Source of the DNA: Pratylenchus scribneri
Lineage: Eukaryota; Nematoda; Chromadorea; Rhabditida; Pratylenchidae
DNA: 64,000 nucleotides
Direction: 5' to 3'
Assembly (NCBI GenBank): GCA_030063045.1
Contig: JAQSEB010000059.1
Location: 2,356,001 to 2,420,000, forward strand
The translations under genes were made by a program, and so were the position numbers. This document shows positions 60,078 through 64,000 of this stretch, in pieces. Under the pieces are notes generated by a model. The model saw only the letters and a program-made list of their open reading frames with translations, had not been told where the DNA came from and searched no databases. Each line of letters starts with the position of its first letter. The stretch's first letter is position 1.

Positions 60078-62364
60078 ATGGTAAAATTGAATTCTTCTAT
60101 TTCAATTCTCATCCTTTCTCTCATTTTTCCATTTATTTCTGCTCCTGCTGATGAAGGCGAGACTTCTAACCCGAAAAGTGATCACCAAATGGCGGAAAAA
60201 GTCTGTTTATTTTATTAACAAATTTGAATTTATTTTGTATTTAAATTTTAAGTTTCTCGATGATTTCATGGATTTGATCAAAATTTTAAAAAAATGGACA
60301 GAATTGATTGAAACTTATAATGAATATGAATTGAGAGGAATGGCCAAAGAATTGAAGGAGGAAAAGGAGAAATTGGATGAAATGTTGATGGAAAGGAAAG
60401 TTGGGCAGGATGTTTACGAAAATGCGAAGAAAATATATGAAAAAAGGAAGAAAATATTCGACGAATATTTTGGAATGAAGGCAAAATCAGGATTGGAAAA
60501 ATTGGCATTGGCAAATTATGGAAAAAGATTTGAGAAAGTTGTAAATGAATTGGACGGGAAAAGAAGAATGGCAAAGGCAAAAGCATTGAACAAATTGGAG
60601 GAATTGAACAAAAAAATGGGAAGAAGAAGTAAAAAGGATGAATTGGAGTTGGAATTAATGTTGATGGACACTTTGGATATGAAAGAGCCAAAAATATTCG
60701 GGAAGATATTGGCAATGAAGAGGAAAATATTGAAGAAGAAAGAAGAGGAAATTATGAAGGGAAAGAAGAGAATGGAAGAAGAAGAAAGGAAGAAGATGGA
60801 GATGGGAGGGAAGGATGAAAAGAAGATGGAAGGAAATGGAGTGAAGATATGGGATGAAAATGAAATGAAAAAGGAAGATGACAAAATGGAAACGGAAGCG
60901 AAGAAAGAGGATGATGATGGAGGAAATGGAACAAATGGAGTTGAGGAGGAAGAAGAAGATGAATTTATAACTTTTGAGGAGTGGGAAGAAGAAGAAGATG
61001 AAATCGAGGAATTAGAAAAGAAAGAATTAGAAAGGAAGATAAAAGGAAAGGGTGTAGAGGAACTGGAGAAACAATCATCGGAAAAAATAACAAAAGAATT
61101 TAATGTAAAGAATGATGATGGATTGAATTATGATGAAGAAGAATTGAAAGAAATACATGGATTAATGATGGAAATATTTGGTGAATGGAAATGTAAGGAA
61201 TATTCAAATTATTGGAGTGGATTGGCCGGATGGAAATTGAAAAACATTGGAAATTTGGAAAATTTAAAGACATTTAAGGTAATATGGAAAAGTGGGGGAA
61301 ATTATGTAGAAATGAATTAATAGAGGGGAAATATTCATTTCATTATATTGGGTCATAACTCAAAAATAAATAATTTGTGAATTAGAAGAATCCGTGTGAA
61401 TTTTCAACAAATATGATTAAATTTACAGCATATTAATTTTTAGAAGGAATATGAAAAGTCATGTTTAGCCTGGGAGAAAGCATCAAAATGGTTTTTTGGC
61501 TACACAACTATGGTCCTTTATTTCAAGGGAAATTTGGTCGAAATGATGCGGTTGGCTTCAACCAAAGTTCATTCTAAAGGCATCGATGTTGAAGAAAAAT
61601 TAATGGCCAAATTTAATATTCGGCCATTCATTGGGGTGAAGGAGAATTTGGAGGGAAAGATGAATCAAATTTTGTACAATTTTGTGAATGCACATAAAAA
61701 TTATGGGTTCGAATATGTAGAGGAAAAAGTGGACAAAAAGAAGGAAGAGGAGGAGGAGAAAGTAAGGAAGGAAAATTTTGAGAAGAAAATAGAAGAATGG
61801 AAGGAAATCCATCGAAAATTGGAGAATTTGCCAACCAAAAATAGAATGTTGGCAAAATACCGAGAGAAGGGAAATGTTTTCAAATTTGAGGGGAAATATT
61901 ATCGATATAGGAAGGATTTTGACAAGGAAAGTCGAAGCAAATTTTTGATGAAATGGAAAGTGGCATTATTGAATTGGGAAGTTATTTTTGGCAGAAAGGA
62001 GATTATTGGATGTGAAGTGAAGGAAATTGATGGAAAAGAATTTAGGAAAAATGAAGATTTTCAAAAAAATTATGAATTATTGGCCGAATGGAAGAAATAT
62101 TTGGCAAAATTAGAGGAGGAAAATGGAGGAAGCAAAAAGAGATGGAAAATTTGGGGGAGTAAAAAGAAGGAAGAAAGTGGGAATGGAGGGCCAACAAAAG
62201 AACATAGAATTGGAAGAATTGAATATGTCCGAAAAATTGTGAAAGAATTGGAGGAAAAAATTAGTAAATCTAAACATGAAGATTTGCTGAAATTCGATGA
62301 TGGAAGATATAAAAAGGAGAATATGAAGGGGCAAACTAGAATTGGCGGAGTTATGAAAAAGTAG
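60078..62364 (+). CDS. Large secreted Lys/Glu-rich protein of unknown family
   Basis: I do not recognise a family. Three exons (60078-60200, 60253-61278, 61444-62364) give 689 residues with closed phases and a clean stop. Exon 1 encodes a signal peptide (SISILILSLIFPFISA) followed by a polar linker. Exon 2 is very rich in Lys, Glu and Met and looks helical or coiled-coil (LRGMAKELKEEKEKLDEML), with an acidic core (VEEEEEDEFITFEEWEEEED), and ends in a less biased segment (FGEWKCKEYSNYWSGLAGWK). Exon 3 starts with CLAWEKASKWFFGYTTMVLY, then alternates basic helical stretches with a patch KYYRYRKDFDKESRSKF. Cys are few. The signal peptide suggests secretion; without a predicted membrane anchor it is an extracellular candidate. 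Codon use is purine-rich like its surroundings, so composition alone would not prove coding; the splice structure does support it. Confidence 0.7.
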
Positions 62365-63267
62365 CAGAAACAAAGGTTGTGAATCCATGTTGAATTGAAT
62401 CCATCATTCTGTCAAAATTGGGATTGAGTGGGCCTCGGGGCAAATTGACGACAAGGAGCGAAGGAAGAGAGTACAGAGGCCTTTTTGGCACAGTCAATGT
62501 AGCATAGCTTTTCTGGATTCAGCGCTATTTTTAAAGATGATGTTTCAGGCTAGAAGCTTGGGATTTAGGGCTAGGTTTAGGACATTTAGGCTACTGGATT
62601 ATGAACCGTGGAGAGGATAAACTGGCTGAGCCCTCTTGGGGGCAAGCGATCTAATTTGCTTTCCCCTATTTTACCATATCCGTCGCCAATAATGGAGGAA
62701 ATCAAAGAATAATGTTAAAATTAAATTCAATTTCAGATCAACAATGAGAAAGAAGGACAAAAATGATGGACAAAATCCGCAATTAATTGATGTACCTCAA
62801 ATCCAATTTTATCCATTCCTCCATATATATTTATTTATTCATTTTATATTATTTATTTATTTATGTATCTCTGGGAATGGAAAACTCAAATTTAGCATTT
62901 TATATTTTACTTCATTCCAATTCAACATTTTTATTCGATTTTATTCATCAATGTTTTTGTCCATAATTTGTTATTTAACCAAAAAGCATAAAGGTCATCA
63001 GCATTTACTCAGTTTATGAAGAGGAAAGACCAATTAGAAGTGTCCCTTGTTGGAGGAAATAAAAAAAGAGTAACGCTGCCCAAGGCCATTCAAGTTGATT
63101 TTCACTGAAAATTAATTAATTTGAAAGGAATATATGGGCGGGGAAGGGATGGACTGATTTGATGGGAATGGGGATGGCTCCTATAAAATGGACGGCAAAT
63201 GGGTGGATCGGCCAAAAGTCGTGCACAACAAAATTATTTTGGCCAAAACGTCACAACTGGAAGGAAT
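62365..63267. other. Intergenic, no gene seen
   Basis: Between the KE-rich gene and the MOLO-1-like gene. 62390-62680 is less AT-biased than its surroundings but has no recognised RNA or protein. Confidence 0.5.
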
Positions 63268-63273
63268 ATGTCG

Positions 63274-64000
63274 ATGCTAAAATTTGTTGTCCTTTCTTTT
63301 GCCTTTCTTTTTGCTGGAATTTGGGCAAAGCCAGCCAATGAGCAACAATCCACCACCGGCGGGTAATTATTTTCGGGTGAAATTGAAATTTATTCATTCA
63401 ATCAGTACTTCCTCATTGCAAACTTGCTTGGAGCAAATTAATTCGGAAGTTTGCGATCCGTCCGGTGTATTGGGCCAAGAACAAATGCAAAAATTGAATG
63501 ATGCCCTAAATCAAATGGAAAAACAAACATCCCAAGTGAGAATAATGGGAATGAATATATGCCATTAATTAAATATAATTAGGAGGGATATGCCTTTGAT
63601 AAAACACAAAGGGAAAAATGTGGCCAAAAAGGCATCACAATGGCAATTGTTCTACTCAAGGAGGACAGTCAGGATTTGAGTGTGGGTTTGGGTTGAGAGG
63701 AATTTAGATAAAATTGGTGGAATTTAAAGACAACCGAAAAAATGTTGGTGGAGAAGAACAAAGAATTTACGCAAAAGAATCCATGCGAACGAGTGGCCAT
63801 TATGATGTTGAATACGGCGGACAAAATTGAACAGAGACGATTTTGGGCAGGCCGAAATTGGAATGTTAATATGGAACCATCGGAAATGGTACAATTTTAC
63901 CGGAATGAGGTTGGCTTTGAATTAGAATATTCCCAAATTGGCCCCCTTCATCAGATTCCATTGATCCAAAAGGCGGATTATGTGCAGGCATTGTTGAATA
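63274..64000 (+). CDS. MOLO-1/TPM-like secreted protein, cut by the window end
   Basis: Partial gene. Exons 63274-63362 (an ATG at 63268 is also in frame), 63406-63535, 63583-63681 and 63730 to the window end. The signal peptide is LKFVVLSFAFLFAGIWA. The segment INSEVCDPSGVLGQEQMQKLNDAL, then CGQKGITMAIVLLKE, NPCERVAIMMLNTADK and RRFWAGRNWNV, follow the order of the nematode MOLO-1 family (extracellular TPM-type domain; C. elegans MOLO-1 is an auxiliary protein of levamisole-type acetylcholine receptors). MOLO-1 has a C-terminal membrane anchor; that part would lie right of the window, so secreted and anchored forms cannot be told apart. Family assignment is from motif order, not from a search. 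Confidence 0.6.

Noticed and set aside
62390..62680. Less AT-rich stretch that might be a small RNA gene
   Set aside because: I could not fold a tRNA cloverleaf or match any RNA family by eye.

Overview
The window is nuclear DNA of a nematode. Support comes from a POP-1-type TCF with both HMG box and C-clamp, a secreted class 2 lipase, a serpentine receptor resembling the srsx class, a Clc-like four-pass protein, a probable MOLO-1/TPM-type secreted protein, many 37-60 bp introns, and T-rich AG acceptors close to several start codons that suggest spliced-leader trans-splicing. Relaxed acceptors (AAG and GAG as well as CAG/TAG) and GC-AG introns would suit clade IV (Tylenchina, e.g. cyst nematodes), but that placement is inference. 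No tRNA, rRNA, CRISPR or bacterial-type operon was seen.

Layout. 111-200 (-): possible signal-peptide exon of a gene leaving the left edge. 1426-3249 (+): S-adenosylmethionine decarboxylase. 3250-14640: about 11 kb with no convincing gene, pyrimidine-rich on the + strand. 14644-17945 (+): TCF/LEF (POP-1). 20584-29379 (-): LARP4-type La-related protein whose 9th exon carries a hAT-type MITE with a perfect 8-bp target duplication; a second, inverted copy lies just past its 3' end. 29380-38650: about 9 kb without a convincing gene, purine-rich on + (so pyrimidine-rich on the coding strand of the LARP4 gene). 38651-53337 is gene-dense: SERAC1-like lipase (+), TMEM242-like (-), hnRNP U-like (+), Clc-like (-), GPCR (+). 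53338-56137 is empty. 56138-64000 is a block of mainly secreted proteins: purple acid phosphatase (+), class 2 lipase (-), a large Lys/Glu-rich secreted protein (+) and a MOLO-1-like protein (+, cut by the window end).

Repeats. Four minisatellite arrays share the palindrome TTCCGGAA. Three lie inside introns (POP-1, LARP4, Clc-like) and one 0.56 kb upstream of SERAC1. The 23-bp and 33/38-bp unit types look like branches of one family. The hAT MITE pair, a dispersed repeat of about 130 bp on both sides of POP-1, and several small tandem duplications complete the repeat content.

The genes form no single pathway. Neighbours are arranged tail-to-tail (SERAC1/TMEM242, hnRNPU/Clc-like, phosphatase/lipase) or head-to-head (TMEM242/hnRNPU, lipase/KE-rich protein). 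SERAC1 and TMEM242 are both linked to mitochondria in other animals. The most notable observations are the MITE inside the LARP4 reading frame, with a splice donor in its target duplication that could excise it in frame; the TTCCGGAA arrays; the phosphatase in which the catalytic GNHD motif reads GNND; and the non-canonical introns. Exon coordinates were derived by hand from splice signals and frame continuity.
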